From a bacterium ADurb.Bin157 (GTDB lineage: Bacteria > Muiribacteriota > Ozemobacteria > Ozemobacterales > Ozemobacteraceae), in assembly GCA_002070375.1 (NCBI GenBank), contig MWDD01000004.1, positions 50,776-114,775 of the forward strand: 64,000 bases of DNA, in the 5' to 3' direction. Each line of letters begins with the position of its first letter. The stretch's first letter is position 1. A program made the position numbers and the translations under genes. Below are positions 18,808-28,491 of this stretch, in pieces. The notes beneath the pieces are model-generated. The model did no database searches. It was given only the letters and a program-made list of their open reading frames with translations, and was not told the origin of the DNA.

Positions 18808-19281
18808 TTATGTTATTGATTCAAGTTCGTTTGCCAAAATTGCATATTGAATTGAGTATTCGGTTCTTTTATCGTCTTCAATAGCAGTTGTGAGTAAAAT
18901 CGAAATTTCTTTCATCTGAACTTCTATTTCTGCCCTTCTTGCTTGTTTTTCCGCTGATACCGGGGTTGTTTGAATTTTTAAAACCGGCGTAAGCGAAGGA
19001 GTATCAATGAGGGGTTTGTGCAACGATGGTGATTCGGACAAAGATTTTTGCATGTCGGGAACAACGGAGGCAACATCAAAATTATTCTTTATAAGAGCAA
19101 CTCCGGGAAAAATATTTTTATTTTCAGCCGGAACAGTCGGTTTTTTTTGTTCTTTAATGAACTTAAGCAAAATGTCTTCAATAAGCTCATTTAGCTGTTT
19201 ACCCGAATCTGCCGCGATTTTTTCGAGGCTGTGCATTGTTTCTTCAGATATTTCCAATGTTGCTTTTGTTTTATTGTTCAT
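18808..19281 (-). CDS. Small protein with ribbon-helix-helix-like N-terminus
   Basis: A 157-residue soluble protein. Residues about 5-47 (KATLEISEETMHSLEKIAAD, then LNELIEDILLKFIKEQ) have the strand-helix-helix shape of CopG/Arc-type DNA-binding proteins. About 50-115 is a Pro/Thr/Ser-rich linker, and the last 40 residues form a charged helix (EKQARRAEIEVQMKEISILL). DNA binding is an inference from this N-terminal pattern. It lies head to head with the first gene of the MoxR cassette, 100 bases away, which makes it a candidate regulator. No clear ribosome site precedes its ATG. Confidence 0.6.
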   Translation of the reverse strand: MNNKTKATLEISEETMHSLEKIAADSGKQLNELIEDILLKFIKEQKKPTVPAENKNIFPGVALIKNNFDVASVVPDMQKSLSESPSLHKPLIDTPSLTPVLKIQTTPVSAEKQARRAEIEVQMKEISILLTTAIEDDKRTEYSIQYAILANELESIT

Positions 19282-19385
19282 AAAGACAAAATATCAGATT
19301 GCAAATCAAATCACAACAAACACGTAAAAAATTATCGATTTTAGAAAAATATAGTGTAGAATGTACTACGGTTGTTATCAAAAAT

Positions 19386-20846
19386 ATGGTGCTTTCATTT
19401 ATGCAAGACGCTTCTTATACAATAAACGCTGCTGTAGATAAACTGGCGAGAGGGCATTTTATACGTTCTCTTATTTTGAGAACGCTTTTTCTTTTAACTG
19501 TTTTAAATTTTTGTGCAGGTGTTTTGTTTCTTTCTTTAAGGCACCTTAAGGTTAATACGGAATATTTTGTTTTGTTCTATTTAACGGGTTGTTTTGTTAT
19601 GCTTTTTATTGCATTCTTTTATGCGTATAATAAAAATATCGAAAAAACTAAATGGTTAGCGGTGCTCGACGACCTTAACGATTTTGGCGGGCTTTTGGTC
19701 AGCTCTGATGAACTATTTGATAAGTCTTGGATAACCACAAATACGAGAATAAACAAAATTCCTGAATTTAATGTTTCATATTTTAAAAAATTTAAATATA
19801 CTGCTTTGTCTTTTATTTTTATGATTTTGTGTCTGACAGTGCCTGTAGAAGGCTTGATGCCAACGTCAAACAGGCTTGAATTAAATGAAGTCGAAGAGAT
19901 TTTAAACAAGCAAATTCAGACTTTAAACGAAGAAGGGCTCATAAAAACGGATGAAGCAAAAGAATTTCTAAAATCATTAGAGCAAATAACTAATAATTCA
20001 GACGGCAAAGATCCCTCTAAAAGTTTCGAAGCACTTGACCACTTGCGAGAAAAACTTAAAAAAGCCGCAAATGCGGGGGCAATGGATTTGGCATCCGAAT
20101 TAAATTCTCTCGAGAAACTGAACAAAACTGAAAATGCGATTAATAGCGAATTACCGAAAGAAGCGCAACGTTACCTCGAAAATATGGGGTTAGATAACCC
20201 TAAAGACGCTTCAGAAAGAAAAAAAGCAGAAGACGAACTTAAAAAATATATAGAAGATCGTTTTGAAAAAGTTAGATATACAGTAGATAAACTGGCTCAA
20301 CAAAATCTTATCTCATCTGATGTGCAAAAGCATATTAATGAAAACAGCAATAATGTCTCAGATTCAAACCAGATAATGACAACTCAAGATTCCGGAAAAG
20401 AATCAAACAATACGAATGAGCAGAGTAGCTCCGGTGAAGGCTCCGGTGAAAGCTCCGGCGAAGGCTCCGGTGAAAGCTCCGGCGAAGGCTCCGGCGAAGG
20501 CTCCGGTGAAAATCCCGGCAGCTCCCAAATTCCCGGATCCACGCCTAACAAAGGAACCGACGGTGGCGGCCACGAACCCTTGAATTACAACAGAATAACC
20601 TCTGACCATAACAGTAAGTTTATAGACCATAAATTGCCCGCAACCGGTATTGTTGATTTTGAAGGTTCAATATCGGTAGGTATAGGTATTTCTGCGCCAT
20701 TGACAAATCAGCCCGAACCTTCCGGGAGTGGCGCCGGTTCTTTGAACTTACAAGATACGGATAAAATTCACGTTGATAAAGAAACCATTCTGCCGCGTCA
20801 TAAAAATGCGGTAATTGAGTATTTTGGCGGTAACGGAGCAAAATAG
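19386..20846 (+). CDS. Three-helix membrane protein with Ser-Gly-Glu repeats
   Basis: First gene of the MoxR cassette; I do not recognise its family. From ATG 19386 it is 486 residues. Three hydrophobic segments (about residues 30-50, 60-82 and 137-157) precede a long acidic helical region (about 165-335), then a run of seven SGE[G/S/N] units, then a Pro/Gly-rich tail ending DKETILPRHKNAVIEYF. Large soluble helical parts after a few membrane helices recall partner proteins in MoxR/DUF58 loci. The start is uncertain: neither 19386 nor 19401 has a convincing ribosome site, and a frame extension to 19299 exists. Confidence 0.7.
   Translation: MVLSFMQDASYTINAAVDKLARGHFIRSLILRTLFLLTVLNFCAGVLFLSLRHLKVNTEYFVLFYLTGCFVMLFIAFFYAYNKNIEKTKWLAVLDDLNDFGGLLVSSDELFDKSWITTNTRINKIPEFNVSYFKKFKYTALSFIFMILCLTVPVEGLMPTSNRLELNEVEEILNKQIQTLNEEGLIKTDEAKEFLKSLEQITNNSDGKDPSKSFEALDHLREKLKKAANAGAMDLASELNSLEKLNKTENAINSELPKEAQRYLENMGLDNPKDASERKKAEDELKKYIEDRFEKVRYTVDKLAQQNLISSDVQKHINENSNNVSDSNQIMTTQDSGKESNNTNEQSSSGEGSGESSGEGSGESSGEGSGEGSGENPGSSQIPGSTPNKGTDGGGHEPLNYNRITSDHNSKFIDHKLPATGIVDFEGSISVGIGISAPLTNQPEPSGSGAGSLNLQDTDKIHVDKETILPRHKNAVIEYFGGNGAK
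20430..20513 (+). repeat. Seven 12-base tandem repeats encoding SGEG/SGES units
   Basis: Seven copies of TCCGGYGAARGC-like units in frame code Ser-Gly-Glu-(Gly/Ser/Asn). The near-identity of units at the nucleotide level points to recent slippage expansion and possible length variation between strains. Confidence 0.85.
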
Positions 20847-20847
20847 A

Positions 20848-21888
20848 ATGAATAATGAAAAGCAACTTCTTTCAAAAGATGACTTGGTAATGGCCTACGA
20901 GGATGCAAAGCGAATTTTGGTTGAGCTGGACAAAATTTTAATCGGACGTCCCGAATTGCATAGGCTTGTTTTAATCGGCATTTTAAGCAGAGGACACATA
21001 TTGTTGGAAGGGCTGCCCGGTGTTGGGAAAACCGCTTTAATAAAGACGCTTGGCTGTTTATTGGGTCTTAAGTTCAGCAGGGTTCAGTTTACACCTGATT
21101 TAATGCCCGGTGATATTTTGGGGGCTTATATTTTGCAGCAGGCCGCTGATGGTCGCAGGGAAACCGAATTCAGGCCCGGCCCGATTTTTACGAATATTCT
21201 TTTGGCCGACGAAATTAACAGAGCGTCGCCTAAAACGCAATCCGCTTTGTTAGAAGCTATGCAGGAAAAATGTGTAACTCTGATGGGCAACACGCGCAAG
21301 TTACCCGAGCCTTTTTTTGTTTTGGCATCACAGAACCCCATAGAATTAGAAGGGACTTACGCGTTGCCCGAAGCTCAATTAGACCGATTTTTATTTAAAT
21401 TGGAAGTAAGCGCAGCTTCGGTTGAAACCATGAAAACCATAATATCGTCCAGAAGACACGGAGAGCCGCCTTTGCCCTCGTTTGAGGTTTCCCCGGAACG
21501 ACTCGATAAACTATTTGCGATCATGGATAAAATATATTTGTCTGATGCGGTCGCAGATTACATTGCGCGTTTGGTAGACGCTACTTCGCCATTCTCTGAA
21601 ACCGCAATGACAAAAGTTAAGGATTATGTGCAATACGGTGCGTCTCCCAGGGCGGCGATAGCTGTTGCAGAATCGGCCAGAGGCGTAGCTTTGCTTGCAG
21701 GTCGCCCGACTGTTGGTTTTAAAGATGTTAAAGAGGTCTTTGTGCCGGCTTTGAATCACAGAGTTTTACTCAATTACAAAGCCCGTTTTGAGGGTATTAC
21801 TGCTCGTAATTTGCTGGAAGAAATACTGGAGAAAGTGTCTGTTGCCGATTTGGATATTTCTGACGACATCAGCCTAAAAGAAAAATGA
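20848..21888 (+). CDS. MoxR family AAA+ ATPase
   Basis: A 346-residue chaperone-like ATPase. It carries Walker A (GLPGVGKTALIK), Walker B (LLADEINRASPKTQSALLEAMQE), sensor 1 (ASQNPIELEGTYALPEAQLDRF) and a C-terminal lid domain. MoxR proteins remodel or activate partner proteins, often those with von Willebrand domains, as encoded downstream here. I start it at ATG 20848, one base after the previous stop, with GGAG upstream. It overlaps the next gene by four bases. Confidence 0.95.
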   Translation: MNNEKQLLSKDDLVMAYEDAKRILVELDKILIGRPELHRLVLIGILSRGHILLEGLPGVGKTALIKTLGCLLGLKFSRVQFTPDLMPGDILGAYILQQAADGRRETEFRPGPIFTNILLADEINRASPKTQSALLEAMQEKCVTLMGNTRKLPEPFFVLASQNPIELEGTYALPEAQLDRFLFKLEVSAASVETMKTIISSRRHGEPPLPSFEVSPERLDKLFAIMDKIYLSDAVADYIARLVDATSPFSETAMTKVKDYVQYGASPRAAIAVAESARGVALLAGRPTVGFKDVKEVFVPALNHRVLLNYKARFEGITARNLLEEILEKVSVADLDISDDISLKEK

Positions 21889-23684
21889 AAAAAATATTGT
21901 TTTTGTTGTTTATTTGTTTGTTTGCGGCTGAGGGCAGTGTTTTCAGCGGAATCATCAGATATGATGGCTTGGTCTTAACAGATATTCCTGATTTTGAGTC
22001 ATCTGATATATATGGGTATAATTTTGCCCGTGTTAATGTGGCTAATAATTCAAAAGAGGCAAGAAAAGTTAAGCTTTTCTTTACGTCATATGAAAAAACC
22101 TGGGAAGTCTCTAAGACTGTAACTGTTTTACCGGGCGATATTCAAGAAGTTGTTTTGTATTTTCCGGGAACAAACCAAACGAATCGAGCAATAAGTGTTG
22201 AAGTTGACGACAAAGAGGTTGAATACAAACACGGAAGACTTGATCTAAGAAGGTCTCGAGGGTATAGCTATAATAATAACAAATATGTTTTGCTAGACTC
22301 AGCCGTTCCCATTAAATATATGGAAGATGTTGCGACTCCTAAAGGATCAAAGCATTCTTCGTCATCCCCAAGCTCTAGGCGAAGAGGAACATTCGGAGAT
22401 ATTGACATCACTCAATTTACGGGAAGTAATTATCAGCTTTATAAAAACTGGTTGGCGTATTCGCAATTTCAATCTGTAATTTTTACTCAAAACACCTTTG
22501 AAAAACTTGGAGCTGAAGTCAAAAATGCAATTTTTGACTACGTCAGAACAGGCGGGGTATTGACAATAATAGGCAATGACATAAAATTGCCCGATGATTT
22601 TTATTATTTACCGAAAGAGCGAGATGAAAAGGCCGGTTTAAAAGTAGCAGAAGGGGTTTTTGGCAGAGTTTTTATAGCAGAAGAACGAAAGCAGCTCCAA
22701 GGCGATGCTGAAGACAATCCGGCTACTAATGATTCCATAACTTACGAAGCTTATTCAAAAATTATGGAATTCAATATTGTAAAAAACCTTACCAACTCGT
22801 CTTTAACTTTTACGCCCGAAGAAACCTTGGCATTTGATACAATAGAATTGGCGGGCCTGAGTATCTTATTTGCTATTTTTTTGGGGCCGGTGAATATTTT
22901 GTGGCTTAAAAGAAAAAAACGAATGATTTTAATTTTTCTCACTGTTCCGGTAATTTCATTCTTCTTATGTTTTTCTCTGGCATCATATTACTATATTTTT
23001 GAGAGCAGCGTGCTGAACATAAAACGAAACACGCTTATATATTTAAATGAAAAGAATAATAAGGCTGTTACATTGGCCGATTATTGTGTTTTTTCTGCGG
23101 CGAGCAACAGTGAAGGAATGCGATTTTCAGATAGTACATCTGTTTTGCCCATGGATACAAACAGAAGAAGAAATGGCATACACAATAATATAGGTTCAAT
23201 TATTCTTGACTCGGGACAACATTTTGCGAATGGCTGGATAAGAGCAAGAACATTGAGAAATCTTAAGCTTTCCTCGGTTGAGAGTGTAAGAGAGCGAATT
23301 CAGGTCACTTATGAAAACAATAGCTGCAAAGTGATGAATGGATTAGGTGAAGATATTGAAGAAATATATTTATTATCTAAAGCCAATGAATTATTCCGAG
23401 GTAATTCAATCCCGGCAGGTAAAACGGGAGTTTTGACAAAAGACAAGTCACCAACCAAGCGATCGAGGCAGATGACTTTGTCTGAAATAATTATTAAAAA
23501 TGACTGGAATTGGTTTCAAACATTTGTTCACGAAGAAAAAAACAGAAATTTGCTCATTAGGCCGGGGCAATACGTAGCTGTATTGTCTTCCTCACCGTTT
23601 TTAAAACAAAAATTTGAAAAAAGAGCGAGAATGACCGAAAACGTTTATTTAATCGGAACTATGAATGAAGAGGGTGCCCTATGA
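21885..23684 (+). CDS. Signal-peptide membrane protein of the MoxR cassette
   Basis: A 599-residue protein that I cannot assign to a named family. A signal peptide (residues 1-22) leads to a periplasmic beta-rich region (about 25-110), a Ser-rich linker near 150-165, a domain of about 175-245 with strands like QSVIFTQNTFEKLG and GGVLTIIGND that resembles the flavodoxin-like domain seen before VWA modules, two membrane helices (about 322-345 and 349-372), and a C-terminal part likely outside the membrane. It joins its neighbours by ATGA overlaps at both ends. It probably acts in the envelope as a partner of the ABC exporter or of the VWA proteins. Confidence 0.7.
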   Translation: MKKILFLLFICLFAAEGSVFSGIIRYDGLVLTDIPDFESSDIYGYNFARVNVANNSKEARKVKLFFTSYEKTWEVSKTVTVLPGDIQEVVLYFPGTNQTNRAISVEVDDKEVEYKHGRLDLRRSRGYSYNNNKYVLLDSAVPIKYMEDVATPKGSKHSSSSPSSRRRGTFGDIDITQFTGSNYQLYKNWLAYSQFQSVIFTQNTFEKLGAEVKNAIFDYVRTGGVLTIIGNDIKLPDDFYYLPKERDEKAGLKVAEGVFGRVFIAEERKQLQGDAEDNPATNDSITYEAYSKIMEFNIVKNLTNSSLTFTPEETLAFDTIELAGLSILFAIFLGPVNILWLKRKKRMILIFLTVPVISFFLCFSLASYYYIFESSVLNIKRNTLIYLNEKNNKAVTLADYCVFSAASNSEGMRFSDSTSVLPMDTNRRRNGIHNNIGSIILDSGQHFANGWIRARTLRNLKLSSVESVRERIQVTYENNSCKVMNGLGEDIEEIYLLSKANELFRGNSIPAGKTGVLTKDKSPTKRSRQMTLSEIIIKNDWNWFQTFVHEEKNRNLLIRPGQYVAVLSSSPFLKQKFEKRARMTENVYLIGTMNEEGAL

Positions 23685-24619
23685 TTTTTAACGTTAAAAA
23701 TTTAACCAAGCGTTTTGGTTCTATAACTGCCGTAGATAACTTGAGCTTTCACGTCAAAAGCGGAGATATTTTGGGCTTTGTAGGGCCTAACGGAGCAGGT
23801 AAAACCACAACTCTCAGAATGTTGGCAACTCTCGAATTGCCAAATGAAGGTGAGGTTGAAATCGATGGGGCATCTATTATCAGCAGACCTGAAATAGCGA
23901 GAAAATGTGTCGGATTTGTTCCCGATTCTTTGACGGTGCAAAAAGATATAACAGTCCATGAATATCTTGATTTTTATGCACGATTATATGCTTTTAAAAA
24001 TCCTGAACGAAGAAAGCTTGTAAACGAAATCGAAGAGTTTACTAATCTGGTGGGTATAAGAGAAAAATTTATCGACGTATTGTCAAAAGGTATGAAACAA
24101 AGAGTTTCAATTGCAAGGGCTTTATTGAACGACCCTGATATAATTTTGATGGACGAACCTGCCGCAGGTCTTGATCCTAGGGCCAGAATAGAACTCAGAG
24201 AGCTTTTAAAGATCTTGGCTAAAAAAAATAAGATGATACTTATAAGTTCTCATATTCTTACAGAGCTCGATGAAATATGTACTTCCACAATGATTATCGA
24301 ACGGGGCAAACTTCTTAAATTTGGTGAAATACACGATATTGTCGACGAACTCAATGTAAAGACCACTAAAAGAACGGTCGTGCTTGTGCCTTTGGAAAAC
24401 ACGGAGTCCCTTTTGAATGTCTTGCTTGTCGAACCTAATATAACTAATGTTAACACGGTTGGCAGGGCTATTGAATTTATTTACGACGGCGATGAAAAAA
24501 ATATTTCTGACCTGGTGGCTCGCCTTTTTGCAGAAGGTTATAAATTGATAGAATTTAAAATCAAAAAGCAAAACTTGGAGTCGGTCTTTATGAATATAAC
24601 GAAGGGTGAAGTCCAATGA
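23681..24619 (+). CDS. ABC transporter ATP-binding protein
   Basis: A 312-residue ATPase of the CcmA/NatA type. Walker A is GPNGAGKTTT (about 37-46), the signature is LSKGMKQRVS (a variant of LSGGQ), Walker B is IILMDEPAAGLDP, and the H-loop is SSHIL. The extra C-terminal domain (about 220-312) is typical of exporters of this subfamily. It should power the permease encoded next, which overlaps it by four bases. The substrate is unknown. Confidence 0.95.
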   Translation: MIFNVKNLTKRFGSITAVDNLSFHVKSGDILGFVGPNGAGKTTTLRMLATLELPNEGEVEIDGASIISRPEIARKCVGFVPDSLTVQKDITVHEYLDFYARLYAFKNPERRKLVNEIEEFTNLVGIREKFIDVLSKGMKQRVSIARALLNDPDIILMDEPAAGLDPRARIELRELLKILAKKNKMILISSHILTELDEICTSTMIIERGKLLKFGEIHDIVDELNVKTTKRTVVLVPLENTESLLNVLLVEPNITNVNTVGRAIEFIYDGDEKNISDLVARLFAEGYKLIEFKIKKQNLESVFMNITKGEVQ

Positions 24620-26028
24620 GTGATGTAAATGTAATTCTTGATAAGTTTGATGACTTTTTGAACCCAATTTTAGTTAAAGAGCTCAGGCAAACAATAAGAG
24701 CTAAATTTTTCTGGATTTTGCTTTATTTGTTTATTACTTTTCAAACCATTTTTATTTGTATGGCATTTTTCGAAGCCGGGGTAAAAACTCATAGCAGCGG
24801 TGAAGAAATTTTTTCGTTTTTGCTTACAACCCTTCTGATGATAGGATTCTTTAGTATTCCGCTTTATTATGGATTCAGGTTTGCAAATGAAAGAATGGAA
24901 AAATCGGATGAGCTGCTCTACATTACAACCGCCACTCCACATCAAATAATAATGGGTAAATTTTTGGCCGGTGTAATATTTGTTTTGATGATATACAGCC
25001 TTTACGCACCTTTTATGTCGCTAACATTTTTTCTTTCAGGCGTAGAAATATTTCAAAGTCTTTTTTTATTAGGCTTTAGTTTTTTGTTTGCCGCCATGTC
25101 ATCTATGGTTCTCTTGGCTTTTGCGGCAGCCAGCAACACTCAAGCGACTAAAAACCTGTTTAGAACGTGTAGCATTGGTCTTCAAGTCATTATATTCAGC
25201 TTTTTGTATAATTATTTAAATTGGTATACAAACAGATATGGTATTTTTTCGGGCGAAAATCTTAAAATGTATTTTGGCTTTATTCTAATTTCACTTTTTG
25301 TGACTTACTTCTTTTATGGAACGGCTGCTTCGACAATTTCTCCTGAAGGTTCAAACAGATTGTTTTGGATAAGAACGAGGTTTTCTGTAATTTCAATAAT
25401 TACTTATCTTATTACGATTGGATTTTTTCATAACTCGGAGGGTTCAATTGTTTGGGGCATATTATTTACGATATTTAACAGCGTGTTTTTGCTTATAGGT
25501 GTCTCAGAGCCATTTGACTATTCAACGCGCGTGCAAAGAGAGGTTCCTAAGAGTAAATTAAAGAAATATTTGATGTTTCCTTTCTTTACAGGAACTTTAA
25601 ATGCTTTTGTTTGGTGTTTCATTATGCAGATTTTTATAACGGTTTTAGCTTCTGCCGGAAGTACTAAACTAGCTCATGCTGATGAATTTTTTCTTTTTAT
25701 TTTCAGCGCATTTTTAAGTGTTGGGTTTTATGCTTTGTTGGCTTCGTTTATAAGAAGAAGATTCTTTAGTAATATTGCAACATCCTCTACTTGGATGATA
25801 GGTGTAATCGTAATTATCCTTGGTATTTTCTTTCAAACTGTTTCTTCGGTATTCCTTCAAGTCTTTGGGTTAGCTATATTTGGATTTTTGAATCCTTTTT
25901 ACGCTTTCAACAAAGGAATGGCTCCTATAACGAGTTCCCTCGTAATGTTTTCTATAATGATGTTTTTGCACCTAAAAGTTTTTTCGGCTCAGTATTTAAG
26001 CTATATGCATGCAAATAAAAATGGATAA
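24616..26028 (+). CDS. ABC transporter permease
   Basis: A 470-residue integral membrane protein with about 10 to 12 hydrophobic helices. The N-terminal PILVKELRQTIRAKFFWILLY resembles the cytosolic coupling helix and first membrane helix of ABC-2 permeases. It has no partner permease in the cluster, so it is probably a homodimer or a fusion of two halves. It is coupled to the ATPase by ATGA, and its stop overlaps the DUF58 gene by eight bases. Confidence 0.85.
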   Translation: MSDVNVILDKFDDFLNPILVKELRQTIRAKFFWILLYLFITFQTIFICMAFFEAGVKTHSSGEEIFSFLLTTLLMIGFFSIPLYYGFRFANERMEKSDELLYITTATPHQIIMGKFLAGVIFVLMIYSLYAPFMSLTFFLSGVEIFQSLFLLGFSFLFAAMSSMVLLAFAAASNTQATKNLFRTCSIGLQVIIFSFLYNYLNWYTNRYGIFSGENLKMYFGFILISLFVTYFFYGTAASTISPEGSNRLFWIRTRFSVISIITYLITIGFFHNSEGSIVWGILFTIFNSVFLLIGVSEPFDYSTRVQREVPKSKLKKYLMFPFFTGTLNAFVWCFIMQIFITVLASAGSTKLAHADEFFLFIFSAFLSVGFYALLASFIRRRFFSNIATSSTWMIGVIVIILGIFFQTVSSVFLQVFGLAIFGFLNPFYAFNKGMAPITSSLVMFSIMMFLHLKVFSAQYLSYMHANKNG

Positions 26029-26899
26029 AAACACTCAAAGAATACTTGAAAGTGCAAAGGCAGTCGGGCAACGCTTTGTTTTTAATGTTGCCTCAAGATT
26101 TGCTTCTATGCAAACCGGTGAAAAATACGGAGCCGGAATGGGCAGTTCGCTTGAATTCTTAGACCATCGCGAATATCAGCCCGGTGATGATATAAGACAT
26201 ATCGATTGGAACGCTTTGGCACGCTCTGATAAACTTACCGTGAAACTTTTCAGAGAAGAAATTTCTCCGCACTTGGATATTTTGATAGACGGATCGGCTT
26301 CTATGAATTTAGACGATACGGCAAAATATGCAGCGCTTATGAGCGGAGTTGCCGTAATGAGGGCGGCAGCTCTAAACTCCGGTTACAATGTTTCGGCCTG
26401 GGTAATAAAAGACCGGTGTGAAAAAATTCCTGAGACTAATTTTGACGTAGAAAGATGGAGAGGAACCGACTGCGTTTACGCAGGAAACACAGGTAAAACA
26501 CTGGTTACTATGCCTCCGCCGTTAAAACCCAGGGGAGTCAGAATTCTTTTCAGTGACCTATTCTGGGAAACAGAACCTGAAACAATATTAAGACAGTTAA
26601 TTAATAACGCGGCTTTGGTAATAATAATTCAGGTGGTTGCGAAAATTGACGAAGAACCTGATTTATTGGGTAATCTAAGGTTAGTGGACTCTGAATCGGG
26701 CGAAACACTTGAGGTAATGGCAGATAAGCCTATTATTAAAGAATATATTAAAAACTTTAACCGCCATAGAAATTATTGGCGCGACTCATGCACAAAGTCC
26801 GGAGCATTTTTTACCCACTTGGTAGCAGAAGATTTTATTAAAGATTTTGTGCCGCAAGAATTGCTTAAAACAGAAATTCTTGTGGCCGGGGGAAAATAA
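26021..26899 (+). CDS. DUF58 domain protein
   Basis: A 292-residue soluble protein of the DUF58 family, recognised by REYQPGDDIRHIDWNALARS followed by a degenerate von Willebrand A fold (ILIDGSASM near 85-95, with the DxSxS metal motif kept). Such proteins accompany MoxR ATPases. I start it at ATG 26021, which overlaps the permease stop; a frame extension to 26009 adds four residues. Six bases separate it from the next gene. Confidence 0.92.
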   Translation: MDKNTQRILESAKAVGQRFVFNVASRFASMQTGEKYGAGMGSSLEFLDHREYQPGDDIRHIDWNALARSDKLTVKLFREEISPHLDILIDGSASMNLDDTAKYAALMSGVAVMRAAALNSGYNVSAWVIKDRCEKIPETNFDVERWRGTDCVYAGNTGKTLVTMPPPLKPRGVRILFSDLFWETEPETILRQLINNAALVIIIQVVAKIDEEPDLLGNLRLVDSESGETLEVMADKPIIKEYIKNFNRHRNYWRDSCTKSGAFFTHLVAEDFIKDFVPQELLKTEILVAGGK

Positions 26900-26904
26900 T
26901 AACC

Positions 26905-28491
26905 ATGTTTTTTCTGAACTACAAGGCACTGTGGGCAACTTTAACTCTTATAGGCTTTTTGGGAGTTTATTTTTTTAAGCGCCGTTCAAAAGATATAAAA
27001 GTCTCATCTTTGATGTTTTTTTCAGCCTTAAAAACTCCCGCAGAAGGAGGACAAAAGCTAACCATACTTCAAACGCCGTTAATATTGTTTCTTGAACTGT
27101 TAATTGTGACTTTGCTGATATTAAGTGCGGCGGCTCCGGTTATGTTAGATAATAATTCTAAAATTCCTTTGGCTGTAATACTTGATGATTCGTATTCTAT
27201 GACGGCTACGGCAAAAGAAGATTCTAAAAATGCCCGACACAGGGGGTTGGAATTCCTTAAGAATAACATTTTGAACAAGCAGTATTACAGAATAAATTTA
27301 ATAAAGGGCGGTTCATACCCCGAACTGATTGGGCGTCACGATATGACCGGAGCAGAAGCCGGAGTATACTTAGATAATTGGCGATGTACAAGCAAATCGG
27401 CCGATTTGGTTTCGGCTGTGCGCTTTGCTAAAGAGGCATTTGATAAGCATATTCAGGTTCTTGTTATAACCGACACTCCAGCTGAAACTGATTCTGATAC
27501 ACAAATGGCTAAATTAAATTGGTTGGCATTTGGCAAACCTGTTAATAATATTGCTATAACAGGTGCAAACAGGTATTCATTGGGAAAAACAGACAGGTGT
27601 TTTTTTGAATATACTAATTTTTCTGATACACCCGTAAACTTGCATGCCATTGTAAAATCACCCGAAAGTAATAAAGTATATGATGAAATAAAAGCACAAA
27701 TTCAGCCAATGTCCGTGCGCAGAAGTATTGTAAACTTTCCTGAACAAAACTCTGAAATATGTGCAGAGATATTCGCGGATGATTTTTTGCCTGACAATAA
27801 ACTCTGCTTGCCTTCGATAAAAAGAGAAAAAGTTAAAGTGCGGATTAAAACAAATTCAAAATATTTGGACAGCTTGTTGAAAAAAACTGTTGAAGCCCTG
27901 GGAACCGGAGTCTTGGTAGAAAAAGACGAGAATATTCTGATTACTGATACACAAGAAATTATACCCGCAAATACATGGCAAATGGTTATTCATAAGGCTA
28001 CTGATTCTATTATGCTTAGCGGCACCGTGGCAGTAGAAAGAGAGCATCCGCTTTGTCTTGGGTTGCCTCCTGTTCGCGCGCTTTGGGCTGTAGATAAAAA
28101 TTTTGTCAGTGACGGCTTGCCTGTCTTGTCTTCTGATGACTTTGCTTTGCTGGCTGTGTCAGGTGAAGTCGAAAAAAACAAAGTTGTCGTATTTAATATG
28201 GACTACGAATATTCGAGCTTGCATACTACCGGTTTCTGGCCCGTATTATTTTGGAACTACTTAAATTGGTATCAAGATGTGTTTTATCCTGTAAATCGTG
28301 AATTAGCGATATCAAGAGAAGAATCATCGTTTTTAAAACTTAAGAGTAATGATTTGCCTGAAAATATTTTACCCGAAAGCACTATGAAAAACTTTATAAG
28401 CGTTCGCTGGTGGTTTGTTGTGACTGCTTTGATATTGATTGCGTTGCATCAGTGGTTGGTGACCATAAGGAGGCCGGGAATTGTTTACTGA
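26905..28491 (+). CDS. Bat-like membrane protein with von Willebrand A-like domain
   Basis: A 528-residue protein with the BatA layout: an N-terminal membrane helix (about 8-24), the conserved VSSLMFFSALKTP stretch, a second helix (about 55-78), a VWA-like domain with LDDSYSMTA at about 91-99 (DxSxS kept), then a long extracytoplasmic part and a C-terminal membrane helix (about 500-516). Bat proteins act at the membrane with MoxR and are linked to stress tolerance in Bacteroides and Leptospira. The gene overlaps the next one by 11 bases. Confidence 0.85.
   Translation: MFFLNYKALWATLTLIGFLGVYFFKRRSKDIKVSSLMFFSALKTPAEGGQKLTILQTPLILFLELLIVTLLILSAAAPVMLDNNSKIPLAVILDDSYSMTATAKEDSKNARHRGLEFLKNNILNKQYYRINLIKGGSYPELIGRHDMTGAEAGVYLDNWRCTSKSADLVSAVRFAKEAFDKHIQVLVITDTPAETDSDTQMAKLNWLAFGKPVNNIAITGANRYSLGKTDRCFFEYTNFSDTPVNLHAIVKSPESNKVYDEIKAQIQPMSVRRSIVNFPEQNSEICAEIFADDFLPDNKLCLPSIKREKVKVRIKTNSKYLDSLLKKTVEALGTGVLVEKDENILITDTQEIIPANTWQMVIHKATDSIMLSGTVAVEREHPLCLGLPPVRALWAVDKNFVSDGLPVLSSDDFALLAVSGEVEKNKVVVFNMDYEYSSLHTTGFWPVLFWNYLNWYQDVFYPVNRELAISREESSFLKLKSNDLPENILPESTMKNFISVRWWFVVTALILIALHQWLVTIRRPGIVY
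28467..28473 (+). promoter_or_regulatory. Strong ribosome site fixing a TTG start
   Basis: AAGGAGG lies seven bases before TTG 28481, inside the end of the preceding gene. It is the best Shine-Dalgarno match in the cassette and decides a TTG start over later ATG codons. Confidence 0.75.
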
